Source: Pseudomonas frederiksbergensis
GTDB taxonomy: Bacteria > Pseudomonadota > Gammaproteobacteria > Pseudomonadales > Pseudomonadaceae
Length of the DNA: 64,000 bases
Assembly: GCF_017114915.1 (NCBI RefSeq)
Contig: NZ_JAAUOE010000005.1
Span: 1 to 64,000, forward strand
Reading direction: 5' to 3'
Part shown: in pieces, positions 24,997 to 33,566 of the stretch
How the letters are laid out: every line of letters begins with the position of its first letter
Numbering within the stretch: position 1 is the stretch's first letter
Made by a program: the position numbers and the translations under genes
The notes under the pieces: model-generated
Database searches by the model: none
Seen by the model: the letters and a program-made list of their open reading frames with translations, nothing else
Told to the model about the DNA's origin: nothing

Positions 24997-25892
24997 TGCT
25001 CAACCGATTTCAAGGCTGGCGCGAACGTGGCTGGGTGCAGGTCGACGCCTCGACTTATGCACAGGCCTGGCAACGTTTTGGCGGCAGCGTCGCGACTCAT
25101 CCTCTGGTGGTCGAACGTCTGGCACAGTTGGCCGACATTCCGGTGCGCTACCTGGCCTGGGAGCAGGACGGCGAAGTGAAAGCCGCCATCCCGACCTGGG
25201 GGCGCGACCTGGCGCTGTCCAAGGACGTGCTCAAGCGCACGGGTAAAAAGGGCCTGTTCGACCTCGGCAATGCCGAGTTGATCCTGCCGGCCGCCGCTGA
25301 TGCCCAGGCGCCGCTGCGCCATCGCGGGCGTTACCTGTCGGCACTGAGCGAAGGCCGTTTCACCGGCATCAAGCTGCAGGCTGAACAACTGGCGCTGGCC
25401 CGCACCCCTGAAGAGTTGTCGAAGAAGTTTCGCTACAACCAGCGCCGCGAGTTGCGCCTGCTGGAAGAGGCGGGCGGCGTGGTGAGGCCGGTTACCGAGT
25501 TTTCCAGCAGTGAACTGGCGGCGATCTATTGCGACCTGTTCCAGCGTCGCTGGGGCTTTGCGGCCACTGGCGCCGCGCGCATGGGCGAGGTGATCGAGCT
25601 GTTGCGCGAGTTGATGATCGGCTCGGTGATTTTCCTCAACGGTGCGCCAATTGCGACTCAACTGGTGTACCGCGTCGAGGCGCCGCAATGGATCAGCGTC
25701 GAGTACGTCAATGGCGGTGTCGATCCCGAGACCCGCGACTTCAGCCCTGGCAGCGTGCTGAGTTTCCTTAACACCCAAAGTGCCTGGGAGCATGCACGCG
25801 CATTGGATAAACCCCTGCGGTTTTCCTTCGGTCGAACCGACCGTGAGTACAAGGACCGCTGGTGCAACTCAGTGCCGGTCTTCACCGTATGA
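24996..25892 (+). CDS. Mig-14 family protein, GNAT-like acyltransferase fold
   Basis: 298 residues matching the Mig-14 family, linked in Salmonella and P. aeruginosa (PA5003) to resistance against antimicrobial peptides. The C-terminal half looks like a FemX/GNAT-type acyltransferase: FRYNQRRELRLLEEAGG, IYCDLFQRRWGF, and a C-terminal LRFSFGRTDREYKDRW. No signal peptide, so it is likely on the cytoplasmic face. It overlaps wapH by one base and dnpA by the ATGA form. Placement between core glycosyltransferases suggests it modifies LPS or a precursor; this is inference. Confidence 0.85.
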   Translation: MLNRFQGWRERGWVQVDASTYAQAWQRFGGSVATHPLVVERLAQLADIPVRYLAWEQDGEVKAAIPTWGRDLALSKDVLKRTGKKGLFDLGNAELILPAAADAQAPLRHRGRYLSALSEGRFTGIKLQAEQLALARTPEELSKKFRYNQRRELRLLEEAGGVVRPVTEFSSSELAAIYCDLFQRRWGFAATGAARMGEVIELLRELMIGSVIFLNGAPIATQLVYRVEAPQWISVEYVNGGVDPETRDFSPGSVLSFLNTQSAWEHARALDKPLRFSFGRTDREYKDRWCNSVPVFTV

Positions 25893-27334
25893 GCCCACCC
25901 ATGAGCCGCAAACAGCAACTGCTCAAGCGCCATCGGCGCAACAAACGCATCGGTCTGTTGATTGCGCTGATGCTGCTGATCTCGATCGGCGTGCTGGTGG
26001 CCTGGTGGCTGCCGCTGGTGCTGGCGGTGCTGGGCTGGATCGCCCACGAGGCGTGGTTCGCCGACCATCTGTTTTATTCGCCCAAAGACGATTACCAATA
26101 CAACTTCCCGCCGTACACACCGCAGCCGAAAATTCATCTGGACGGTGAACGGTTGCGGCTGGATGAGGGCGTGATGCTGGTCGATGACGCGACCCTGGTG
26201 CTGGCGTTGCGGGTGAAAAGCACTTGGCTGGGGCGTTTTATCGATCCGGTGGTCGAGTTGGTGGGGGGGGATAATCCCGACCGGCAAACCTTCGAGCGCG
26301 GTGTAAACGGCCTGCGTTACCTCAATCTCAGTGGTCAGGCGCACGCTCTGTCGCAAGGTGAACTGCGGGTGCGCGGGCGTTTCTGCCGATTGCTTGGCGA
26401 GCCCGTGCTCTGGGCGTTCGAGCAACCGGATTACCGTCGTCAGCGAGTGATGGTCATTGCGCCTCACGCCGACGACGCCGAATTGGCCGCCTACGGTTTG
26501 TACAGCCAGGCCGACGAAGCCTGGATCGTCACCCTGACCGCCGGTGAAATCGAAGCTGGACATTATCAACAGATGGGCCTGAACACGGTCGAGGCGGCTC
26601 GTCTCAAGGGCCGTTTGCGGGCCTGGGACAGCATCGCTGTGCCGCGATGGGCCGGGGTGCCCGAGGCTCATTGCGTGCAGTTGGGGTACTTCTGTCTGCA
26701 ACTGGCGACGATGCAGGCTGCGCCCGCTCAACCGGTGGGGTCGCGGGAAGCGGATTTGAGCGATACCCGACTGTTTCGTCAGTTGAATCCATTTACCCTG
26801 CCGGGCGATGTCGACGGTGCGCCGACCTGGAATAATTTACTGGCCGATCTGCGTGAACTGCTGCTGAAGGCGCGTCCGCAAGTGATCGTGCTGCCGCACC
26901 CGACCCTCGACCCGCACCCGGATCACATCTGTGCCCAGGCAGCGGTTCTCGAAGCATTGAGCGGGCTGGAGTGGCAGCCGACCACCGTGCTTGGCTATGC
27001 CAACCATCTGCATGACAATGATCGTTGGCCAATGGGGGATGCGGGTCATGGCATCGCGCTGCCGCCGGTGTTCGATTCGACAGCGCCGATGCAGCCCTGC
27101 TGCCTGCCGATGCCTTTGGCGCGTCAGCGTGATAAAGCCATGGCGTTGGGTATGATGCACGACCTGCAACCGCCCATGCCGTTCAAGCGCCGTTTGCGGC
27201 GGTTGATACAGTGGCTGTTGGCCCGTAGAGTGCCACCCATCTATGGAGAGAATGAGTTTTTTCGCAAGGCGGTTAGACGCCATGAGTTGTTTTGGGTTCT
27301 GAAGCATGATGAAACATCTGTGAGGCAGAAGTGA
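25889..27334 (+). CDS. dnpA: PIG-L family de-N-acetylase DnpA
   Basis: 481 residues. A basic N-terminus and one or two membrane segments (about 28-60) precede a PIG-L deacetylase domain with zinc motif APHADDAEL (about 190-198) and a distal HPTLDPHPDH (about 335-344). The P. aeruginosa homologue PA5002 (DnpA) is tied to fluoroquinolone tolerance (persisters); its substrate is presumed to be an N-acetyl sugar of the core. The start at 25889 is chosen because it overlaps the previous stop (ATGA); ATG at 25901 is an alternative. A run of eight G at 26263-26270 lies inside the frame and could slip. Confidence 0.88.
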   Translation: MSPPMSRKQQLLKRHRRNKRIGLLIALMLLISIGVLVAWWLPLVLAVLGWIAHEAWFADHLFYSPKDDYQYNFPPYTPQPKIHLDGERLRLDEGVMLVDDATLVLALRVKSTWLGRFIDPVVELVGGDNPDRQTFERGVNGLRYLNLSGQAHALSQGELRVRGRFCRLLGEPVLWAFEQPDYRRQRVMVIAPHADDAELAAYGLYSQADEAWIVTLTAGEIEAGHYQQMGLNTVEAARLKGRLRAWDSIAVPRWAGVPEAHCVQLGYFCLQLATMQAAPAQPVGSREADLSDTRLFRQLNPFTLPGDVDGAPTWNNLLADLRELLLKARPQVIVLPHPTLDPHPDHICAQAAVLEALSGLEWQPTTVLGYANHLHDNDRWPMGDAGHGIALPPVFDSTAPMQPCCLPMPLARQRDKAMALGMMHDLQPPMPFKRRLRRLIQWLLARRVPPIYGENEFFRKAVRRHELFWVLKHDETSVRQK

Positions 27335-27374
27335 AGCGCCACGTCCCCTAGCATGGCGGCGTATCCAAGCAGCA

Positions 27375-28271
27375 GTGAGTAGTTCTGTGATCAATCCATG
27401 CCCGCGTATTCTGTTCCTGATCCCGTATTTCGGTCATTGGCCGTTCTGGATGCCGTTTTTCCTCGAGAGTTGCCGACGCAACCCCGATATCGACTGGCTG
27501 CTGTTCAGTGACTGTGGCACTCCCGAGAATCTGCCGCCCAACGTGACTGTTGAAGCCATGAGCTTTCGCGAGTACTGCGCGCTGGTGTCGCGGCGACTGA
27601 ACATCGACTTTGCGCCGCATGCGCCTTACAAGCTCTGCGACATCAAGCCGGCGCTGGGGCATATTCATGTCGACCGTCTGCAAGGCTATGATTTCTGGGC
27701 GTTCGGCGATATCGATCTGGTATTTGGTGACCTGCGAAGATATTTCACCGCTGATCGGCTGGCCAGTTATGACCTGTTCTCCACCCACGAACGGCGGGTG
27801 GCGGGCCATCTCTGCCTGATGCGCAACACTGCTCGCAAGCGTGAGTTGTTCATGCAGATCAAAGACTGGCAAGCACGCTTTACCGATCAGGCGCATCACG
27901 CCCTGGACGAAGGCGCATTCAGCCGGATCTTCCTCTGGCGCAAGAATTTCCCCGAACCGTTGTTCTCACTGGTGGGCAAGTTCAATCCCTGGCGTCGTCG
28001 CAGCGAATTCACCGAGGCATTCAGTACCCCGGGTGGTTGCATCAAGTGGCACGACGGCACGGATGATTTTCCGCATCGCTGGTATTGGCGCAATGGCTGC
28101 CTGAGTAACGATCGCGATGGCGATCGCCTGTTTCCGTATTTCCACTTCGTCTGCTGGAAACGCAACGAATGGTCACGGTTGCCCCCACCCGATCCGGCCG
28201 AGATCAGGCGCATCGCCGCCGAGCCGGCCTGGGTCATCGATGCGACTGGTTTTCACCGGGGAGAGTTATGA
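27375..28271 (+). CDS. DUF6625 family protein, glycosyltransferase-like
   Basis: 298 residues matching the DUF6625 pattern: PRILFLIPYFGHWPFWMPFF at the N-terminus, a GT-A-like acidic motif FWAFGDIDLVFGDL (about 110-123, with DID as a DxD-type site), and a late HDGTDDFPHRWYWRNGC. This looks like a nucleotide-sugar transferase, but donor and acceptor are unknown. The start is GTG at 27375 (GTG 27387 is possible); neither has a clear ribosome site. It lies 40 bp after dnpA and overlaps ssg by ATGA. I do not recall it at this place in P. aeruginosa, so it may add a lineage-specific core sugar. Confidence 0.75.
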   Translation: MSSSVINPCPRILFLIPYFGHWPFWMPFFLESCRRNPDIDWLLFSDCGTPENLPPNVTVEAMSFREYCALVSRRLNIDFAPHAPYKLCDIKPALGHIHVDRLQGYDFWAFGDIDLVFGDLRRYFTADRLASYDLFSTHERRVAGHLCLMRNTARKRELFMQIKDWQARFTDQAHHALDEGAFSRIFLWRKNFPEPLFSLVGKFNPWRRRSEFTEAFSTPGGCIKWHDGTDDFPHRWYWRNGCLSNDRDGDRLFPYFHFVCWKRNEWSRLPPPDPAEIRRIAAEPAWVIDATGFHRGEL

Positions 28272-29422
28272 GTCAACGGTCAAAGGTTCTGCAATTGCAG
28301 CCTGACTACAACGTCAAAGCCCATGATTTTGCCGACCTTGCGGAGCAAATCGTCAAAGCTCTGCCGAGCGATCGCTATGAGGTGACCGCAGCGTTCCTGC
28401 GCGGTAAGCCCGGGCCTGGCGAGGCGGTGAGTCGCGCCGACCGTTCGGTGTATTTCGAGTTTTCCGAAAAGTCCCTCAAGGGCATGCGCCTGCGCGCGAT
28501 GTGGCAGTTGTACAAGCTCTGCCGCAAAGAAAAATTCGACGTGGTGATTTGCAACCGGTTCAAACCGGTGAACATGATGCTGGCGCTCAACCGCTGGTTG
28601 AAAGTTCCGCTGTGCATCGGCATCTCCCACGGTTTTGGCGAGTACGACCGGTTTTACCGGCGCCGCCAGACCCAACGCCTGATCGATCGCCACTGGCGTT
28701 TCGTCGGCGTGTCGCCAGCGGTCAAACAGTACCTGCTCGATTGCGACTGCGGCTTTACCGACCAGAATACCTACGCGATCACCAATGCCATCGACATCGA
28801 ACAGGCTGAAGGTTTGCAGCACAGCCGCGAGCGTGCCCGCGAGTTGTTGGGCATCGATCCGTCGGTGCGGCTGATCGGCGCGTTGGGCCGATTGGTGCCG
28901 GTCAAGGGCCACACCTATCTGTTGCAGGCCTTCGCCACGCTCAAGGACAAATACCCGAACACTCAACTGGCAATCATCGGCGCGGGGCGTGAAGAATCGC
29001 GCCTGGCCGCCGAGATCGAACGCCTGGGGCTGAGCGGTCGCGCGCATTTGCTGGGTTTCAAGGAAAACGCCTTGCAATATGTTCGTGCGTTCGACATCTG
29101 GACCATGCCATCCCTGGCCGAAGGCCTGGGACTGGCATTGCTCGAGGGCATGAGCGGGCACCTGCCGGTGATCGCCTCGAACGTGCCGGCCATGTTGCCG
29201 CTGATTCAGGGCGCGGGCGGTCTGGCAATTACCCCGGCGGACGTGCCGACGCTGGTCACGGCACTGGACAACTACCTCGGGCTGTCGGACGACGAGCTCA
29301 AGGCCAAGGGTGAACAGGCCTACCGTTATCTCCAGGAACAACATGACATCGAGGTGTTCCGTCAGGAGTACCTGAACCTGATCGACTCCGGCTTGAGCCA
29401 AGCCCGCAAGGAACAACCATGA
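28268..29422 (+). CDS. ssg: Cell-surface glycosyltransferase Ssg (GT4)
   Basis: 384 residues of GT4 fold. The N-terminus is VLQLQPDYNVKAHDFADLAEQ, the donor region ALGRLVPVKGHTYLLQAF (about 199-216), and the E-x7-E segment SLAEGLGLALLEGMSGHLPV (about 280-299). Corresponds to PA5001/Ssg, required for LPS and exopolysaccharide and affecting phage sensitivity and motility. The ATG at 28268 overlaps the previous stop and has GGGGAGAG upstream; the frame is open further upstream inside the DUF6625 gene. It overlaps wapR by ATGA. Confidence 0.85.
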   Translation: MSQRSKVLQLQPDYNVKAHDFADLAEQIVKALPSDRYEVTAAFLRGKPGPGEAVSRADRSVYFEFSEKSLKGMRLRAMWQLYKLCRKEKFDVVICNRFKPVNMMLALNRWLKVPLCIGISHGFGEYDRFYRRRQTQRLIDRHWRFVGVSPAVKQYLLDCDCGFTDQNTYAITNAIDIEQAEGLQHSRERARELLGIDPSVRLIGALGRLVPVKGHTYLLQAFATLKDKYPNTQLAIIGAGREESRLAAEIERLGLSGRAHLLGFKENALQYVRAFDIWTMPSLAEGLGLALLEGMSGHLPVIASNVPAMLPLIQGAGGLAITPADVPTLVTALDNYLGLSDDELKAKGEQAYRYLQEQHDIEVFRQEYLNLIDSGLSQARKEQP

Positions 29423-30303
29423 GCGACGCGCAACCCCTCGTCACGGTCATCATCGCGTCGTACAACCACGGTCGTTATATCGAGGAAAGCATTCTCAGCG
29501 TCCTCAACCAGACCTATAGAAATATCGAGTTGCTGGTCATCGATGACGGCTCCAGCGATGACAGCGTCGAGCGGATCAATGCCTTGCAGGCGCAGCACGG
29601 CTTCGATTTTCGGGTCCAGCGGAACCAGGGGCTGACCAACACCCTCAATGGCGCGATTGCGCGCTCAAAGGGCAGTTTGATCGTGCCGTTCGGCTCCGAT
29701 GACATCATGCTGCCGGAGCGCATAGCCACCCAGGTAGCATATATGGATGGCAAACCCGAAGTCGGGATCTGCGCCGGCAACATCGAACTGATCGACGCCG
29801 ACGGCAACCTCTACCCGGAGAAGCGCCAGCGCCGCGATGTACCGTTCCGTCGCCTGGACTTCGATGACATGTTCCTGGAGCGCAAGCCTTATCCGCCGGC
29901 GCCAACCCTGATGATCCGCCGCGAAGCGCTGGACAAGGTAGGTGGCTTCGATCCGAACATTCGCCTGGAGGACTTGCTGATTGAGTTGAAGGTGACCCGC
30001 GCCGGTTACTTCATCGATGGCCTGAATGTGCTGATGGCGCGCTATCGCAAGCACGCCACCAACTCCTACAAGAATAACCGCTTCATGATCGACAACATCC
30101 TGCGCTCCTACGCGTTGTTCAGCGATCATCCGCTGTATGACGAGGTACGCTACAAATTCCTCAGCTCGATGTTCCTGAAAACCTCTAATCGCGACCGCAA
30201 GCTGGCGCGCGAACTGCTGGCGCAGATACCGCTCAAGGCCTGGAACAAGAAGACCTGGCGCGGTCTGGGGCGGCTGTATTTCTCGCCGCTGGAAAAAGAC
30301 TGA
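29419..30303 (+). CDS. wapR: Rhamnosyltransferase WapR (GT2)
   Basis: 294 residues of GT2 fold. N-terminal PLVTVIIASYNHGRYIEESI, the nucleotide-binding VIDDGSSDDS (about 40-49), and a DxD-type site FGSDDIMLPER (about 92-102) are present. In P. aeruginosa WapR (PA5000) adds the rhamnose on which O antigen is capped. It is last gene of this run and converges on the minus-strand acyltransferase. A hairpin without T run spans 30314-30344. Confidence 0.85.
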   Translation: MSDAQPLVTVIIASYNHGRYIEESILSVLNQTYRNIELLVIDDGSSDDSVERINALQAQHGFDFRVQRNQGLTNTLNGAIARSKGSLIVPFGSDDIMLPERIATQVAYMDGKPEVGICAGNIELIDADGNLYPEKRQRRDVPFRRLDFDDMFLERKPYPPAPTLMIRREALDKVGGFDPNIRLEDLLIELKVTRAGYFIDGLNVLMARYRKHATNSYKNNRFMIDNILRSYALFSDHPLYDEVRYKFLSSMFLKTSNRDRKLARELLAQIPLKAWNKKTWRGLGRLYFSPLEKD

Positions 30304-30328
30304 ATTCGCTCTGGAAGATCGCTCAGGT

Positions 30329-31546
30329 TCAGCGAGCGATCTTCTGCGCCAGACGCTTTTCGCCTTTTCTATGCTGGCGCAACCACTGCAAGACGTTCTT
30401 GCCGGCAGTCATGCCCGGCTGTTCGATGTACAGGAATGTCAGGCTGCTGACGACAATCAGCAGGCAGCTGCACAGGGCGAGCACCGGCAGGAAGGTCCAG
30501 GTGTCACGAACGTCCAGCCCAAGCACTGGCGGCAGGCGCTGCACCATCATCCAGAGGACGAAACCATGCAACAGGTAAGTGCTGTAGCTGATTTCTCCGA
30601 GCCAGCGGATGCTGCGTGGTTTCAGGGCACTGAATAACGTGTTGCCAGACGCCACGACCACAAAAAACAGCGAGAGCAGCAGTAACGGCATCAGGCTGAA
30701 CGCGCGGTTGAAGGCTGTAAATGCAATCGCCAGCGCTATCAGTGCGATGATCCCTGCCAGTCGGGTCTGACTCCAGGCCACCAGAGGCGGTCGGCGAATC
30801 CAGTACGCGGCGCCGATGCCGCCAAGGAAGCTGGCCAGGAAGTGTTTTTTCAGCGAGTGCTCCCAGCCGACCAATTGATACAAGGCGTAAATGCCGATCA
30901 GGCACAACCCCACTTGCAGCCAGCTGCCGCGATAGATGAACACCATGGCGGCCAGTGGCAGGGCCAGATAAAAGAATACTTCGTAGCCCAGCGTCCAGGT
31001 GACGTTGGAGATTAGCATGCCGGTCTGCGGATATTGGTTGACGTCCGGCCGGTCGAAGGTCAGCCAGGCCAGTGTCTGGCCGAGCAGTCGGCTCGCCGGC
31101 TCCTTGAGTTCCCAGTTCTGCAGATAGAACACCGTGACAAACACGATCAGCATCAGCGGCAAGTACAGCGGGTAAAGGCGAAACAGCCGCGATACGGCAA
31201 AGGCCAGCCAGTCGTATTGACGACCTTGGCTGAGCAGTCGGCTCCAGAACAGAAAACCGGTGATCATGAAAAACAGTGCGACGCAGCCCTGTCCGAGCTG
31301 CGAGTAGAAATTGCTCGGCGGAAATGCGATCACGCCGGTCCGCAGGAAGATCCAGGTAATGATCGAGTGGTGCACGAACACGCCGAAAGCCAGGTAACCG
31401 CGCAAGCCATCAATGCTGGCATAGCGGCTTTCACCGGAATGCCTGAGGTGTCGGGCAATTCTCGGAACGGCGCGCAACAACAGGGCGGCGGTCACGATGG
31501 CCAGCAGGTAGGCCGCCAGCGCAATGAGCGGGTTGGTTTCGACCAT
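30329..31546 (-). CDS. Acyltransferase 3 family membrane protein
   Basis: 405 residues with about ten hydrophobic segments and the acyltransferase 3 hallmarks: SIDGLRGYLAFGVFVHHSII (about 44-63, with the conserved R and H), CVALFFMITGFLFWSRLL, and RLFRLYPLYLPL. Such proteins O-acetylate surface sugars by moving acetyl groups across the inner membrane. It is encoded in a two-gene unit behind the WaaL fusion (TAATG overlap), so it probably acetylates O antigen, core or a linked glycan. It is not part of the PAO1 layout I recall. Confidence 0.85.
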   Translation of the reverse strand: MVETNPLIALAAYLLAIVTAALLLRAVPRIARHLRHSGESRYASIDGLRGYLAFGVFVHHSIITWIFLRTGVIAFPPSNFYSQLGQGCVALFFMITGFLFWSRLLSQGRQYDWLAFAVSRLFRLYPLYLPLMLIVFVTVFYLQNWELKEPASRLLGQTLAWLTFDRPDVNQYPQTGMLISNVTWTLGYEVFFYLALPLAAMVFIYRGSWLQVGLCLIGIYALYQLVGWEHSLKKHFLASFLGGIGAAYWIRRPPLVAWSQTRLAGIIALIALAIAFTAFNRAFSLMPLLLLSLFFVVVASGNTLFSALKPRSIRWLGEISYSTYLLHGFVLWMMVQRLPPVLGLDVRDTWTFLPVLALCSCLLIVVSSLTFLYIEQPGMTAGKNVLQWLRQHRKGEKRLAQKIAR

Positions 31547-33411
31547 TAATGAGCCCGGGCGGGATGACTTCCAGTCAGCACTTGCCTGTGCAGGTTATCC
31601 ACGGCAGATTTCGACGCCATCACGGCGTAGCCCTGAAGTAGCGCGTCAAAGTGGTCTTCGAACAGCCAGCGTCGATCCACGGTGTAACGCTGCATATGGC
31701 GCAGATTGCGCTTGCGCAGGGACAGGCTCAGCGATGACGGATAGATGCGCATGTCCGCCAGATCGATCAGGCCGAACTCGCCGTCATCCAGTACCAGTAC
31801 GTTGCCCAGGTGCAGTGACCGGAAATAGACACCTTGTTCATGCAGCTGCGCCATGAACTTGCCGAAACGCTCAACCAGCGCCTGACGCACCGCGGGCGCG
31901 GTGATGCCTTGAAGAACCTGACGCAAAGTGCTGCCCGGCAGCGGTGAATAGTGCACGGCACTGCTACCGTCCTTGAGTCGATACAAGTCCAGAGTTTGCG
32001 GGGTCGGGATACCCAGATTGCGCAATTGCTCGCTGTTGGCGGCAAAACGTTCGGAATAGGGGTTGAAGCTGCCCGAGGTGTACCAGCGGCGGCGACGGAA
32101 CAACTTGAGGAAACTGCCATCGACCAGGCGCAGGACTTTTGGTCCGAGCCCGTCCTCTTCGATCACTTGGGCGCTGGCGGTCAGCTGTTGCAGGGCCGTT
32201 GGCGTCAACGTCTTGACCGGCATGGCCAACAGGCGTCTGGCACGCTGGTTGATGCTCAACGCCGCGATCAGCGCCAGCGGAATCCACAGCAGGAACCAGT
32301 GCTCCTTGGGGCGGGAGATGATTCCGCCGCCTTCGGTCAAACCGGCGCCAATGCCAAATACCAGCCAGGTCGAGGCAATAATGAACAGCGGTTGCAGGCG
32401 ATACCGCCAGCTGTTCAGCAAGCCCCAGACCTGGAAGAACAGCCACGGCAGCAAACCGAAAATACCGACGTAATAGAGCACACCCAGGGCGAAGCTATGA
32501 GGCTCCTGCAAGGTATAACCGATGCCGGGGTCGAGGGTCAGGCTGGCGTTGTAGCCATGACCGATCCAGGGGTGATCGGCAACTCTGTCCAGGACCAACT
32601 GCCAGATTTCAAAGCGATAGGAGTCGCCGCGTTCGATGATCATCCGCGAAAACAGTACGGCAACCCCTGCGCCGCTGATCAACAGGGCACCCAGCAATAC
32701 AAAGGAGCGACGGTTCCAGCTGATGAAACTCAGCCAGAGCGCAGCCAGTGTCAATGCAACCAGTGGGGTTCTGGAGCCGGTGGCGATCACCGCGGCGAAC
32801 ATGATCGCCATCGCCGGGATGCTCAGCCAGAGCACTTTGCGACGCTTGCAGGTCATGCTCAAGCTCAGCCAGTAGGTACAAAAGAAGCCGAATACATGAG
32901 AACTGAGCAGTGGATTGTCGAATGCGCCACCCCCGATCAGGCGCATGCCCGGCTCGTAAATGCGGGAAAACATGAACAGGTTGTAGACTGAAGCAATCAG
33001 CCCGACCATCGCGGCACTGAACAGTAAGGGCTGGACGATCTCGCTTCGGTAGCGCACCAGCAGGTAGCAACCAGCGAACAGCAACAGTGTGTGCAACGAG
33101 GGTTTGAACTGGCCAGCGACGCTGTGCTCCATCGGCGGCCCCCAGCTCAGGCTGAGCAAGGCCCAGACGGCGAACAGCAGTGCCGCGACGAAGATCGGTT
33201 CGCGCAGCAACTCTTTGAATTCACGGGGACGCAGGCAAAGGGCAATAAACGATGGAATGCTGAACAGGCCATAAAAAAGCTTGTGATGCAGGCTGCGGCC
33301 CGGCAGAAAGAACAGAGCGCACAAGAGCAAGAAGTAGCCGAGTGGAAGAATCCAGAGGCAAATGAAATCGAAGGCTCGATTGGACGTGCTGTTGAAACCA
33401 CTGAGTTGCAT
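31546..33411 (-). CDS. waaL: O-antigen ligase WaaL fused to a kinase-like domain
   Basis: 621 residues in two parts. Residues 1-400 form a polytopic O-antigen ligase: about ten membrane segments, the Arg-containing GSRTP at 212-216, and a periplasmic loop (about 255-310) with catalytic-type His in EPHSFAL (303-309). Residues about 405-600 form a cytosolic kinase-like domain of the LPS kinase type: lysine in FLKLFRRRR (about 436), loop GVYFRSLHLGNVL (527-539) and metal site FGLIDLADM (546-554). The HRD motif reads FRS, so the catalytic Asp is lost. In P. aeruginosa the two halves are separate neighbours (PA4999 and PA4998). ATG 33411 is the first start in frame. Divergent from msbA. Confidence 0.88.
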   Translation of the reverse strand: MQLSGFNSTSNRAFDFICLWILPLGYFLLLCALFFLPGRSLHHKLFYGLFSIPSFIALCLRPREFKELLREPIFVAALLFAVWALLSLSWGPPMEHSVAGQFKPSLHTLLLFAGCYLLVRYRSEIVQPLLFSAAMVGLIASVYNLFMFSRIYEPGMRLIGGGAFDNPLLSSHVFGFFCTYWLSLSMTCKRRKVLWLSIPAMAIMFAAVIATGSRTPLVALTLAALWLSFISWNRRSFVLLGALLISGAGVAVLFSRMIIERGDSYRFEIWQLVLDRVADHPWIGHGYNASLTLDPGIGYTLQEPHSFALGVLYYVGIFGLLPWLFFQVWGLLNSWRYRLQPLFIIASTWLVFGIGAGLTEGGGIISRPKEHWFLLWIPLALIAALSINQRARRLLAMPVKTLTPTALQQLTASAQVIEEDGLGPKVLRLVDGSFLKLFRRRRWYTSGSFNPYSERFAANSEQLRNLGIPTPQTLDLYRLKDGSSAVHYSPLPGSTLRQVLQGITAPAVRQALVERFGKFMAQLHEQGVYFRSLHLGNVLVLDDGEFGLIDLADMRIYPSSLSLSLRKRNLRHMQRYTVDRRWLFEDHFDALLQGYAVMASKSAVDNLHRQVLTGSHPARAH

Positions 33412-33527
33412 GCTGAAAAATTCAATCCTGAAGTTGATCGGCCATTCGGAGTGATGGCTATTTGATGTTGAATATGACGCTTAACAATAACAGCCTTTAT
33501 GCGATTGCCAGAACCCTGAAGAAGCTG

Positions 33528-33536
33528 TGCTAAAGT
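33528..33536 (+). promoter_or_regulatory. Possible extended -10 promoter of msbA
   Basis: TGC followed by TAAAGT gives an extended -10 element 30 bp before the msbA start. No good -35 box at 17 bp. A matching TGTGCTAA string stands before hldE. Confidence 0.4.
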
Positions 33537-33566
33537 CAGCGTCCTTTTTATCGACATTCGCGTGAT

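Noticed and set aside
30314..30344. 11-bp stem hairpin at the wapR/acyltransferase junction as terminator
   Set aside because: The stem is good, but there is no T run on either strand and it overlaps the acyltransferase coding end, so I did not list it as a terminator.
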